Shown here piece by piece: positions 8,726-17,075 of a DNA stretch of 64,000 nucleotides. Each line of letters opens with the position of its first letter. Within the stretch, counting starts at the first letter, position 1. This stretch comes from Mycobacterium sp. SMC-4 (GTDB lineage: Bacteria > Actinomycetota > Actinomycetes > Mycobacteriales > Mycobacteriaceae). The notes under the pieces are model-generated. The model saw nothing but the letters and a program-made list of their open reading frames with translations, was not told the DNA's origin and did no database searches. The translations under genes were made by a program, and so were the position numbers. Location of the stretch: NCBI RefSeq assembly GCF_025263265.1, contig NZ_CP079869.1, positions 3,100,001 to 3,164,000 of the forward strand, given 5' to 3'.

Positions 8726-9979
8726 TCAGCGCGCCAGCACCACGGCAACCATCGTTACGCCGAAGACGGCTGCCGGCGCAATCATGCCCGCGCAGAATCC
8801 GGTCCCGAACCGCCGACCCCCGGCGACGAACGCCAGTACCGCCTTGACCAGCAGATTGGATCCCAGCGCGGCGGCAATGGCGACCAGGGCGGTGTCGACG
8901 GTGATGTCGTGACGGGCGGCCAGACTCGCCGCAGCCATCGAACCGGCGTGAGCGTCGGCCAAACCTGCCGCCGCCGCCGCGAGCACCGATCCCTGTGCCC
9001 CCAGCATGTCGGAGCCCCACCGGCCGACGAGCAGCGCCAGGGTCAATACCGCGGCCAGCACCAGGGCGGGATACAACGCGAACGGAGGACCGGCGGGCAT
9101 GGTCGCCTCCACACGGTCACCCTCGGCGGCACGGTCGTGAAGACCGCCGCTGCGGTAGACCACGGCCACCACCGCTGCCTGTACCACCGCGGCCGCGACA
9201 ACCGGAAGCCACAGGCGGCCGAGCACGTCAGGGCTGACCACACCGATGACCAGCAGTAGTTGGAGAAACGTCGCAAGGCTGGCCACCAGGGCCGCGGCCA
9301 GCGGTGCTCGCATACTCCTGGCCGTCCGGCAGAGCCGCCCCATCGACGCCGTCGTCGCCGAGGCCGAGATGAACCCGCCGGCCAGCCCGGTGACCAGCAG
9401 GCCGCGTTGGGGACCGAGCGCGCGCACACCGATGTAGCCGATCCAGCTGATGCCAGTCAGCAACACCACCAGCAGCCAGATCCTCGACGGGTTGAGCACA
9501 CCGAAGGGCCCGAGCTCACGATCTGGCAGCAGCGGTAACACCACGAACGCCACGACCAGGAACTTGATGGCATCTTCGAGTTCGACCTCGCTGATGATGT
9601 CGCGGGCAAAATGGTGGATGCGGGCCTTGGACACCAGCAGAGCGGCGGCGACCACGGCCAGCGCCACCGCCAACCCCGGGCGGGTGTACGCGAGCGCGCC
9701 GAGCATGTAGGCGACGAGCGCGGCGATCGTGGTGGTGGTGCCGGGATCCTCGGAACTGGTACGAAAGTACGCCAACGCCATCACCGCCGCGACGCCGACG
9801 AGTCCGAACGCCACTGCCGCGCCACCAAAACTCGCAGCGACCGCACCCACGAGCGCCAGCAGTGCGAAGGACCGCGACCCGGCGGGTAATCGGGTGCTGC
9901 GGCTGCGTTCGCGCTCCAGCCCCAGCAGCAAGCCGATGGCCAGTGCTATCAGAAACGGCTCGATCAGCTGCCAGGTCAC
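8726..9979 (-). CDS. MgtC/DUF4010 family membrane protein
   Basis: A 417-residue polytopic membrane protein with about 12 hydrophobic helices. The N-terminal 130 residues carry MgtC-like features (IGLLLGLERERS, then a RSFALLALVGA helix). The rest matches DUF4010 in layout (GISWIGYIGVRALG; GLAGGFISASATTASM). MgtC proteins are linked to growth at low magnesium and to ATPase control; the role of the DUF4010 type is not established. GTG start at 9979 with AAGGAG close upstream. It is followed 12 nt upstream on the same strand by a PPOX-like gene, so both may be cotranscribed. Confidence 0.8.
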   Translation of the reverse strand: MTWQLIEPFLIALAIGLLLGLERERSRSTRLPAGSRSFALLALVGAVAASFGGAAVAFGLVGVAAVMALAYFRTSSEDPGTTTTIAALVAYMLGALAYTRPGLAVALAVVAAALLVSKARIHHFARDIISEVELEDAIKFLVVAFVVLPLLPDRELGPFGVLNPSRIWLLVVLLTGISWIGYIGVRALGPQRGLLVTGLAGGFISASATTASMGRLCRTARSMRAPLAAALVASLATFLQLLLVIGVVSPDVLGRLWLPVVAAAVVQAAVVAVVYRSGGLHDRAAEGDRVEATMPAGPPFALYPALVLAAVLTLALLVGRWGSDMLGAQGSVLAAAAAGLADAHAGSMAAASLAARHDITVDTALVAIAAALGSNLLVKAVLAFVAGGRRFGTGFCAGMIAPAAVFGVTMVAVVLAR

Positions 9980-9991
9980 GACGCTCCTTAC

Positions 9992-10408
9992 CTACGTCGA
10001 ATAATCCTCGCTCAGCCAACGCGTCGGACGCATCCGAATCACGATCGAGGTGGATGTCAGGTTCTCGTCGGTGAACTGATCCCCGGCCTCGCGGCCGAGG
10101 TAGCGCACCGCGAGCGCGCGCACCACTTCGTCGTCGGCATCGGTGATTCCGGTGACCTCACCTTCGACGGTGACGAACCGGTATGGCGGCTGCTCGTCCT
10201 GCGCGGTGAGGGCGAACCGGCCCGCTGACCGAATCAACCTGTGCTTGAGCGATTCCGCTTCGGTCCACAAGAGCACCTCCTGCCCCGGTTGGTAGCCGTA
10301 CCAGATCGGCACCGCCAACGGCGCCCGATTCTTGCGCTCGACGGCAATCACACCGACGTGGACATCGGCCAGGAAACGCTCGCGCTCGTCATTCGTCATC
10401 TTCGCCAT
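9992..10408 (-). CDS. pyridoxamine 5'-phosphate oxidase-like (split beta-barrel) protein
   Basis: A 138-residue flavin- or F420-binding split-barrel protein. The N-terminal order (ERERFLADVHVGVIAVE, then APLAVPIWYGY) and the later FALTAQDEQPPYRFVTVEG are characteristic of the PPOX family common in mycobacteria. The cofactor cannot be decided from sequence alone. It lies upstream of the MgtC-like gene on the same strand with a 12-nt gap. ATG at 10408 chosen, with the fold beginning immediately. Confidence 0.8.
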   Translation of the reverse strand: MAKMTNDERERFLADVHVGVIAVERKNRAPLAVPIWYGYQPGQEVLLWTEAESLKHRLIRSAGRFALTAQDEQPPYRFVTVEGEVTGITDADDEVVRALAVRYLGREAGDQFTDENLTSTSIVIRMRPTRWLSEDYST

Positions 10409-10466
10409 GGTCGATGCAACCGCTGTGACTGCGGTCGCATTCCACCCCGACGGTTCAACCGCAGCG

Positions 10467-12464
10467 CTAGGACTGCTGGCTGCGGTTCCACTCCACCCAG
10501 CCGACCCCCGTGCGTCCGTCGGCGGTGGTCACCGTGCCCCAAGCGCGCGGAAACCGACTCAACCGGCCGTCATCTGATGTCAGCAGCACCGGCGCGTGAC
10601 CGCGCACCTCGAAGGCCGCCACCAGATCACCTGGGGCACAGGTCAACTGCATCCGCACCGGTAGCTCACCGGCGAAGGTGCTCTCGGGACTGACCTTGTG
10701 CAGTTCGAGAAGGGGTCCGTCCGGAGTCTGCAGATACCCGACGCATAATGGCGGGATTCCGGGAATGCGGATCTCGACGCCGTGCTGGTGGGTGCCGTCA
10801 TCGAGATGCAGTGCACTCCAGACCCAGTCCATGCTCCACCAGTCACGCGCAGCCCACGAATGGTCCCGCTGGCCGGCCACCTTGCTGAAGTCGTAGACGG
10901 AGCTATCGATGGAAACTGAACCTGTTACTTTGCAGGGGATCTCATAGCGAGGGGACACCCGATATCGGTACGGCCTACCGGCGGTGTGCCACGTCAGGTC
11001 CATGGCCACGTCGACGGCCCGGCCGGCTCCCCCGTCCAACAACTCCTCCGGATCGTCGAACGCCTGCCCCCGCCCACTGACCGTGACCCGAAAGGTCCGC
11101 AACGGCTCGACGACGTCGAACGCCAGCTCGATGCCCGCGGTGCGCGTCTGGGTGTGGTCGACCGGCAGCGGCGCCTTGAAGTCCAGTAGCGCGACGGTCG
11201 GCATATCCGGACCGCACAGCAGGGCATTGATCCATGCGTGCCCTTGATTGGGGATCAGCCCCAGCCGGATCCAGCCGCCGATGTTCTGTGCGGCGTCGAC
11301 GAAATCGAAGTACCAGCTCTCACTCCAGAGGGTTTCGTCGGTCGGTTGATGTCGGCCTTCGTCGTGTGCGGTGGGTTGCAGCGGTTCGGATACCGTCGGT
11401 TCGGGAAGGATCGACAGGGCATCGGTGTCGAGGACATGCTGGCAGTGTCGTTCGATCATCGCCATGAACATCTCGTCGCCTCGCTCGGTACGCTCCACCA
11501 ACATCGGCGACACGATGGACATCAGCACGCCGAAGAAGCTCTGCCGCCGGACACCGTCACGCACATCGTCGATCGTCACCCCCGAATCCGGGCCCAGCGC
11601 TTCGTGATACACACCCAGCAGTTCGTCGTACTGCTCTCGGCGGTGCGCGACCGGCAGCGCGCAGCCCAGGAAGTACGCGACATCGCTGAACGCCGGGCCC
11701 CACGTGACGGTCTGCCAGTCCAGTACCGTCAGTGGCTGCTCGGCGCCGGCTGTGCCGAACAACATGTTGTCGAGCCGGAAGTCGCCGTGCACGAGCCCGC
11801 GGGGCGCGTCGGAACTACTCTGCGTGTCCATATATTCGTCGAAGACTTCGACGAACCGCTCGCACACCGCGCGGTGCTCGTCGGAGATCCGATCTCGGTA
11901 GCGGTCGATGAACCCGGCGTACAGCGCGGCGACGAGGTCCTGGGTCACCGGCGATTCGCGGTTGATCCAGGCGGCGCCTTCGAGTGTGTCGTCGCCCAAC
12001 AGTCGTCGGTGGATGTTGCCGACCTGCTGCAGAGCCAGGCGCGCCTGCTCTGGAGTGGCACCGCGGATCTCATCGCCGGCCACCGCCGGCGCGGCATCGG
12101 AGAGCACAAGATCGAATGCGCCGCTGTCCGGGTCGTAGGCCGCGTGGTAGCAGTGCGCCACCGCGCCATGGACCCTGGGCGCGATGTCAGTGTAGAACCG
12201 TACCTCGCGTTCATAGAGTCCCATCGAGGCACCGGTCTGGCGACTGCTGCCGTCCGGGGCGGCGATCTTGAGCACCACCGCCGCCGGACCGGTCTCGCCA
12301 TCTGCGTAATGCAGGCCCACCCGGTAGCACTGGCTCATCTGACCGGTGCCGATGCGGTCCACGGTGTACCCCGTCACCGCGCCCTCGCCGATCACCGCGG
12401 TGAGCCACTCGGAGCTCAGATCGTCGACGGTTTCGATGAGCCGGGGAAGCAGCGAGGAAGACAC
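10467..12464 (-). CDS. two-domain protein: aminoglycoside phosphotransferase-like kinase plus lipocalin-like domain
   Basis: A 665-residue protein. Residues about 1-360 form a small-molecule kinase fold with Brenner motif HGDFRLDNMLF and metal-binding VLDWQ, as in APH and ecdysteroid-kinase-like proteins. From about residue 380 to the end is a beta-rich domain (SWYFDF, GGWIRLGL, DHSWAARDWW, WVEWN) like the DUF7064/DUF7065 lipocalin-like domains found in actinobacteria. Both halves may act on a lipophilic alcohol, for example phosphorylating a sterol or terpenoid; this is inference. GTG at 12464 is the likely start because the kinase fold begins right after it; another GTG lies four codons upstream. 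A second, single-domain phosphotransferase is at 53858. Confidence 0.75.
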   Translation of the reverse strand: MSSSLLPRLIETVDDLSSEWLTAVIGEGAVTGYTVDRIGTGQMSQCYRVGLHYADGETGPAAVVLKIAAPDGSSRQTGASMGLYEREVRFYTDIAPRVHGAVAHCYHAAYDPDSGAFDLVLSDAAPAVAGDEIRGATPEQARLALQQVGNIHRRLLGDDTLEGAAWINRESPVTQDLVAALYAGFIDRYRDRISDEHRAVCERFVEVFDEYMDTQSSSDAPRGLVHGDFRLDNMLFGTAGAEQPLTVLDWQTVTWGPAFSDVAYFLGCALPVAHRREQYDELLGVYHEALGPDSGVTIDDVRDGVRRQSFFGVLMSIVSPMLVERTERGDEMFMAMIERHCQHVLDTDALSILPEPTVSEPLQPTAHDEGRHQPTDETLWSESWYFDFVDAAQNIGGWIRLGLIPNQGHAWINALLCGPDMPTVALLDFKAPLPVDHTQTRTAGIELAFDVVEPLRTFRVTVSGRGQAFDDPEELLDGGAGRAVDVAMDLTWHTAGRPYRYRVSPRYEIPCKVTGSVSIDSSVYDFSKVAGQRDHSWAARDWWSMDWVWSALHLDDGTHQHGVEIRIPGIPPLCVGYLQTPDGPLLELHKVSPESTFAGELPVRMQLTCAPGDLVAAFEVRGHAPVLLTSDDGRLSRFPRAWGTVTTADGRTGVGWVEWNRSQQS

Positions 12465-12603
12465 CCGGCCAACGTATAGCACCGCCCGCACGCGCAAAGC
12501 CGATCTCGCGAAAAAGTTGACGCCCGTCAACAAGGTGGGCGACAGGTGTGTGACGACGGGTCTGCCGGGGTGATGGAGCGCGCAAAACGGGTATAGCGCG
12601 ATC

Positions 12604-13593
12604 GTGAAAGTACTGATCACCGGAGGCACCGGGTTCGTCGGTGCATGGACCGCCAAGGCGGTACAGCAGGCCGGACACCAGGTCCGATTCCTCGTGCGCA
12701 ACGCCGCCCGGCTTCAGGCCAGTGCCGCCTTCATCGGCGCCGACATCAGCGACCATGTCCTCGGCGACATCTCCGACGCCTCGTCGACCACGACCGCACT
12801 GAACGGCTGTGATGCCGTCATCCATTGTGCGGCAATGGTGTCCACCGACCCCGACCGCGCCGACGAGATGTTGCACACCAATCTCGAAGGTGCCCGCAAC
12901 GTCCTGGGCGGCGCGGTGGCCGCCGGGCTGGACCCGATCGTGCATGTGTCGAGTTTTACCGCGCTGTTCCAGCCAGACCTCGACACTTTGCACGCCGACC
13001 TGCCCGTTGTCGGCGGCACCGACGGATACGGCCGGTCCAAGGCCGCCGTCGAGGCCTACGCGCGCGGGCTGCAGGACGCCGGCGCCCCGGTCACCATCAC
13101 CTATCCCGGAATGGTTTTGGGTCCACCGGCCGGCGAACAGTTCGGGGAGGCCGCCGAGGGTGTCGAAGCATCGGTCAAGATGCGCGGTGTGCCCGGCCGC
13201 AGCGCCGCGTGGATCGTCATCGACGTCCGTGACCTGGCCGACCTGCACGTCGCACTGCTCGAACCCGGCCGCGGTCCGCGCCGTTATATGGCTGGCGGAC
13301 AACGGGTTGCGGTCGGCGAGCTGGCCAAGACGATCGGCGCGGCAGCCGGACAGACGCTCTTTGTCTACCCGGTGCCTGATGTCGCGCTACGTAGCGCGGG
13401 TCGCATCATGGACCTGATCGGCGCCCATCTGCCCTTCGACACCCCCATCGACTCGGCGGCCATGCAGTATTACACCCAGATGCCCGCCTCCGACGACTCG
13501 CCCAGCCGGCGTGACCTCGGTGTGACGCAGCGCGACCCCGCCGAGACCATCGCCGACACCGTGACCGGGCTGCGGCGCCTCGGGCGTCTCTGA
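12604..13593 (+). CDS. NAD-dependent epimerase/dehydratase-type extended SDR
   Basis: A 329-residue extended short-chain dehydrogenase. The Rossmann motif TGGTGFVG is at the N-terminus, the active-site YGRSK (YxxxK) near residue 140, and VIHCAAMV at the NAD-binding core. Similar proteins include 3-beta-hydroxysteroid dehydrogenase-like and dihydroflavonol reductase-like enzymes, so the substrate is open. GTG start at 12604; a TATAGC element 6 nt upstream resembles a -10 box but lacks the final T. It is divergent from the phosphotransferase fusion. Confidence 0.85.
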   Translation: MKVLITGGTGFVGAWTAKAVQQAGHQVRFLVRNAARLQASAAFIGADISDHVLGDISDASSTTTALNGCDAVIHCAAMVSTDPDRADEMLHTNLEGARNVLGGAVAAGLDPIVHVSSFTALFQPDLDTLHADLPVVGGTDGYGRSKAAVEAYARGLQDAGAPVTITYPGMVLGPPAGEQFGEAAEGVEASVKMRGVPGRSAAWIVIDVRDLADLHVALLEPGRGPRRYMAGGQRVAVGELAKTIGAAAGQTLFVYPVPDVALRSAGRIMDLIGAHLPFDTPIDSAAMQYYTQMPASDDSPSRRDLGVTQRDPAETIADTVTGLRRLGRL

Positions 13594-13636
13594 CCCGCCG
13601 GGTTTACCGGCCCGTGCTGCGGGTAACGAAGATTCG

Positions 13637-14116
13637 ATGAAGACTGAACCGGACGAGATCAGCAGTTCGCTGGTCGTCGAGCGGGACACCTCCGCTTCAC
13701 GCCAGCAGGTCTGGGATGTGGTCGCCAACGGGTGGACCTATTCGCAGTGGGTGGTCGGCAACAGCCGGATGCGTGCCGTCGACCCAAACTGGCCCAAACC
13801 CGCGAGCACCATCCACCATTCGATCGGCATATGGCCCGCGTTGATCAACGACAGCACGGTAGTGGACTCCTGCGATCCCGGCCGAGAACTGGTACTGATC
13901 GCCAATGGGCGACCGTTCGGCAAGGCGCGCATCACGTTGAAGCTGCATGATCTCCCCGGCGGGGGCTGCCGTATCGAGATGTCCGAGATTCCGGTGACCG
14001 CACCGATGCGTTGGTTACCCCAGTCCGCGGCGCTGGCACTGGTGTACCCACGGAACCGAGAGACCACCTGGCGCCTCGCGGCGATGGCCGAGCGCCGGCC
14101 CGAGGCGGTGCCCTGA
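13637..14116 (+). CDS. SRPBCC (polyketide cyclase/dehydrase-like) family protein
   Basis: A 159-residue START/Bet v1-like ligand-binding protein. The start (VERDTSASRQQVWDVVANGW) is the usual first strand and helix of SRPBCC proteins, followed by WVVGNSRMRAVDP. No catalytic residues can be assigned. It follows the SDR with a 43-nt gap on the same strand and may act on a related lipophilic substrate. Its stop is 2 bases from the stop of the convergent small gene at 14119. Confidence 0.75.
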   Translation: MKTEPDEISSSLVVERDTSASRQQVWDVVANGWTYSQWVVGNSRMRAVDPNWPKPASTIHHSIGIWPALINDSTVVDSCDPGRELVLIANGRPFGKARITLKLHDLPGGGCRIEMSEIPVTAPMRWLPQSAALALVYPRNRETTWRLAAMAERRPEAVP

Positions 14117-14118
14117 GG

Positions 14119-14454
14119 TCAGGGACGCCCCCGCTTGGGTGTCTGATCAGCCACTCCATGGCGTAGCGGCGTGCTGGCCTGCGCGGCGGTTTTCTGCTGC
14201 ACCGGGGATCCGCCGGGTGTCGAATCCACGCCAGGGGCCCTGGCCGGGTTTCCCGGCGAAGGTTGAGCTCCTGCTTCGAGTTCGCGTTGGCGCGCTTCGA
14301 GGATCTCCAGGACCGGAACCCGAGCCGCATGGCCGGCCTCGTGGTTGAGCACCTCCCCGAGTTCCTCCGCGGTTAGGGACCGGATCTTGTGCTGCAGGTC
14401 CCCGATGGCGAGTTGGTCGTAGTCGGGTATCGGAAGTTCGTGCTGCTCTGACAT
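14119..14454 (-). CDS. conserved hypothetical protein (DUF8129-like N-terminus)
   Basis: A 111-residue soluble protein of unknown function. The N-terminal two thirds (LPIPDYDQLAIGDLQHKI, then LEILEARQRELEAGA) resemble a short helical domain seen in many actinobacterial proteins, predicted to form two or three helices. The last 45 residues are low-complexity (Pro, Gly, Gln, Ala). It is followed closely on the same strand by the acidic protein at 14475, 20 nt away, so the two may be an operon. No enzymatic motif is visible. Confidence 0.6.
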   Translation of the reverse strand: MSEQHELPIPDYDQLAIGDLQHKIRSLTAEELGEVLNHEAGHAARVPVLEILEARQRELEAGAQPSPGNPARAPGVDSTPGGSPVQQKTAAQASTPLRHGVADQTPKRGRP

Positions 14455-14474
14455 GGCTGGTAGCTGCTCCCGTC

Positions 14475-14861
14475 CTATTCGACGACCTGGAAGAAGGGAT
14501 CGCCGTCCTCAGGCGCGCCGCCGACCTGACCCTGGTGGCTGCCCGGATCGACGGCCTCGGAATCCGGAACGGCGTTGTCACTGTCGGCGGCGGTGTCGAC
14601 GCCATGGCCTGGGTCGACACCATCGGCTGAGACGTCCGGCACCTCTTCGGCCAGCCGCTCGTCGAGCGTGTCACCCTGACGCTGCTCCTCGGAGGACATG
14701 CCGTACTTGTCCGCGCCGCTCCAATCCTCGGGAGGATCGACAACCTCGTCGCCGTCGGCGTTGCGGATGTCGTCGGGGTCCGTCGACTCCATCGGGCTGA
14801 GCATGTCCTCGGCCCCGCCCAGGTCGTTGGCGGTAGTGCCGCCCACATCATCGGTGCTCAT
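14475..14861 (-). CDS. DUF5709-like acidic hypothetical protein
   Basis: A 128-residue, highly acidic, probably disordered protein. The central block (WSGADKYGMSSEEQRQ, then DTLDERLAEEVPD) resembles DUF5709 proteins of mycobacteria and streptomycetes, whose function is not established. The start is set at the ATG at 14861, six bases after AAGGAG; an in-frame ATG at 14867 directly abuts that site and is therefore disfavoured. Abundant Asp, Glu and Ser with no hydrophobic segment suggest a soluble stress-associated protein; this is only an inference. Confidence 0.65.
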   Translation of the reverse strand: MSTDDVGGTTANDLGGAEDMLSPMESTDPDDIRNADGDEVVDPPEDWSGADKYGMSSEEQRQGDTLDERLAEEVPDVSADGVDPGHGVDTAADSDNAVPDSEAVDPGSHQGQVGGAPEDGDPFFQVVE

Positions 14862-14928
14862 GGTCATCTCCTTCGTTGGGGCGAACTTCGTAGGGAGCCA
14901 TAGCCGTCGCGGCCGACAGCGAAACCCC

Positions 14929-15177
14929 TCAGTCGGTGCGCCGCTTGCGCGACAGACGCAGGACGACCCCTGCCAGAACGAGCCACGGCGCGGCGACGAC
15001 CAACGGATCCATCCACAGATGCTTGACATCTGTGCGTCCGCGCCCGACTCGGGACCGCACTCCGCCGCGGGTGAACTCGGCCTTGAGTCCAAGCTCACCG
15101 ATCACGTTGTCGGGCTTGCCTTTCAACAGCGCCGCGACACGCTGCTCGGCGACGTCGATGCGGTCGGCATACAGCAG
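14929..15177 (-). pseudogene. 3' fragment of an unrecognised gene (one C-terminal membrane helix)
   Basis: A reading frame ends at 14929 after IDVAEQRVAALLKGKPDNV and a hydrophobic stretch (VVAAPWLVLAGVVL) followed by a basic tail. It has a protein-like composition but no start codon or ribosome site of its own. Upstream it runs into the alcohol dehydrogenase fragment in another frame. I read it as the 3' end of a second gene joined to the dehydrogenase remnant by a deletion. I do not recognise the family. Confidence 0.4.
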
Positions 15178-15503
15178 GGATTGACGTTGTGACAGTTGGA
15201 GTACAGTCCTCGCGCGCAGAAGTAGCAAGACCCGCAGAATATGTTGAACGGCACCATGACCCGATCCCCGGAGCTGAGGTTCTGCACCGAGGATCCGACC
15301 TCGTGCACGACGCCGATGAACTCGTGGCCGAACGTGTGGCCGACCCTGGTATCGGGCATCAGACCGTGGTACAGGTGCAGATCCGAGCCGCAGATTGCTG
15401 CGCGCTGCACCCGCAGGACCGCATCATTGGGATGCTCAATCTGCGGAATGTCTTTCTCCTCGACCCGAACCCGGTACGGGCCGCGATATGCCATGGCCTT
15501 CAC
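15123..15503 (-). pseudogene. truncated zinc-dependent alcohol dehydrogenase (5' third only)
   Basis: The first 109 residues match the N-terminal domain of zinc alcohol or glutathione-dependent formaldehyde dehydrogenases: catalytic zinc ligands in CGSDLHLYHG and GHEF, then the structural zinc lobe CGSCYFCARGLYSNC. Homology stops at NVNP near 15177, and the frame ends 17 codons later in unrelated sequence. The family is normally about 340-390 residues, so the NAD-binding domain is lost. An AGGAG ribosome site still precedes the GTG at 15503, so a short peptide could be made, but enzymatic function is impossible without the Rossmann domain. Confidence 0.75.
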
Positions 15504-15547
15504 TACCGCTCTCCTGCCGTTGCGAACGTATCTCGACCAGTGGGGGC

Positions 15548-15588
15548 GGGGCGGGGCGTCATGCCGCCCCCAGCCGACGCCCCGCCCC
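15548..15588 (-). terminator. strong GC hairpin after the manganese catalase gene
   Basis: GGGGCGGGGCGTC (15548-15560) and GACGCCCCGCCCC (15576-15588) form a perfect 13-bp stem with a 15-nt loop, just past the catalase stop at 15606. No T-run follows, as is common for mycobacterial terminators. A competing stem, TGGGGGCGG (15541-15549) with CCGCCCCCA (15564-15572), shares bases with it. Confidence 0.6.
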
Positions 15589-15605
15589 TATTCATGGCGA
15601 GCTGC

Positions 15606-16517
15606 TCACGTCTTGTCCGGGTCGATGGCGTCCTTGAGCTTGCCTACGACGCCCTTCTCGGTTCCGAACGCCGGTGTACGCGGTTCGCCCATGTTCCCGT
15701 CGTAGGTGACGTAGAGCTTGGGGTCCGGCGGGGGGCCCGACTGCAGATCACCGAGCGGTTGCGGATCAGCGAGAAACTTGCCCATATGGCGACCGTCTTT
15801 GAGCGGTCCATGTGCCCAGCGACCTTTGTCGGCGTCGGCGCCATCGGACAGATGCCACAGGGTGCTGGCGTGCTCGTCGAACTCCTCGTCGAACAGGTCG
15901 TCGGGTGCCACCACACCTTCCAGACCGTCGGCCTGCAGTTCCTCGATCGCGGCCAGCCACATGTTCTGGTGGTAGGTGTCGCGAGCCAGGTTGAATTTCA
16001 ACATCGCCTTGACACCGGGGTCATCGGTCATATGCCACAGCCGGGCGGTCTGCACTCGCCCTTGAGCTTCGGCGGCGACATTGGCATAGAAGTCGGCCAG
16101 CAGATTTCCTGAGGCGACGATGAACTTGCCGTTCCATGGGGACCCCTGGCTGTCGGACAACGTGGGGGCGCCACCGGAGATGATTGCCTGTTGCGGATCC
16201 ATGCCACCCATCACCGCGGCCACCACCGGATCACCGAGCGCGTTCTGGGTGGCATCGGTGGCCGGGGCGCCCTCCAGCAGCCGGGCGCACATGGTGGCGA
16301 TCATCTCGACGTGGCCCATCTCCTCGGTGGCCACGTCCATGATCAGGTCCTTGTACTTCCCCTTCATCCGGCAGTTCCAGCCCTGCATCAGGTATTGCAT
16401 GGTGACGGTCATCTCGCCGAACGCACCGCCGAGCAGCTCTTGAAGCTTGCGCGCATAAATCGGGTCCGGCTTTTCCGGTTTGGCGTCGAATTGCATGTAA
16501 TCGGTGTGACGGAACAT
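15606..16517 (-). CDS. manganese (di-Mn) catalase
   Basis: A 303-residue non-haem catalase that dismutes hydrogen peroxide in the cytoplasm with a dimanganese centre. The ferritin-like four-helix core shows the family's metal-ligand pattern (EEMGHVEMI, and later ARDTYHQNMW), together with the insert GDPVVAAVMGGMDPQQAI. The ATG at 16517 has GGGGAG six bases upstream. The C-terminal 60 residues are Pro/Gly-rich, as in other family members. It probably forms a single-gene transcript ended by the hairpin at 15548-15588. Confidence 0.9.
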   Translation of the reverse strand: MFRHTDYMQFDAKPEKPDPIYARKLQELLGGAFGEMTVTMQYLMQGWNCRMKGKYKDLIMDVATEEMGHVEMIATMCARLLEGAPATDATQNALGDPVVAAVMGGMDPQQAIISGGAPTLSDSQGSPWNGKFIVASGNLLADFYANVAAEAQGRVQTARLWHMTDDPGVKAMLKFNLARDTYHQNMWLAAIEELQADGLEGVVAPDDLFDEEFDEHASTLWHLSDGADADKGRWAHGPLKDGRHMGKFLADPQPLGDLQSGPPPDPKLYVTYDGNMGEPRTPAFGTEKGVVGKLKDAIDPDKT

Positions 16518-16664
16518 CTTGTTCTCCCCTTCGCGGGCACGAGTACGGATAGACCGGCTGCCCGGGTGCATCTGCTCAGCGGCCCGACACGCTCCCAAAT
16601 ACCCGAGCACAGCGCGCTAAACCAGATCGGGGGGCAGTTTTTCCGCTGCCTGCTGGGCGCCGCT

Positions 16665-16670
16665 TAGACT
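16665..16670 (+). promoter_or_regulatory. -10 box for leaderless SnoaL-like transcript
   Basis: TAGACT, fitting TANNNT, ends 6 nt before the ATG at 16677. A transcript would start at the start codon. No ribosome-binding site is present upstream of the ATG. Confidence 0.55.
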
Positions 16671-16676
16671 CGGGCG

Positions 16677-17075
16677 ATGCACGCATTCCGGCAGGCGGTC
16701 GAGGCTCGTGACCCGGCCGCCATCGAAGCACTGTTGGCCCAGGACGTGGTGTTCACCAGCCCGGTCGCTTTCAAGCCCTACTCGGGTAAGCCGATGACCG
16801 CGGCGATTCTGCGCGCCGTCATGCGGGTCTTCGAGGACTTCCGCTACCTACGCGAGATCGGCGATCCGAACGGTCGCGACCACGCTCTGGTCTTCGAGGC
16901 GACCGTGGCGGGCAAGAAGCTCACCGGCTGCGACTTCCTGCACGTCGACGACGACGGCCTCATCGACGATTTCATGGTGATGGTGCGGCCACTCTCGGCA
17001 GCCACCGCGCTGGCCGAGGCGATGGGGGCACAATTCGAGCGCATCCAGCGCGAGGCCGCCCAGCCTCAGGACTGA
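16677..17075 (+). CDS. SnoaL-like/NTF2-fold protein
   Basis: A 132-residue alpha+beta barrel of the NTF2/SnoaL type: the N-terminal helix with VEARDPAAIEALLAQDVVF, then AFKPYSGKPMTAAI and a central FDFMVMVRP-like strand. Family members bind or isomerise hydrophobic ligands; no specific activity can be assigned. The start at 16677 is fixed by the -10 box 6 nt before it. The 3' end overlaps the convergent hydrolase gene by 10 nt. It is divergent from the manganese catalase. Confidence 0.75.
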   Translation: MHAFRQAVEARDPAAIEALLAQDVVFTSPVAFKPYSGKPMTAAILRAVMRVFEDFRYLREIGDPNGRDHALVFEATVAGKKLTGCDFLHVDDDGLIDDFMVMVRPLSAATALAEAMGAQFERIQREAAQPQD

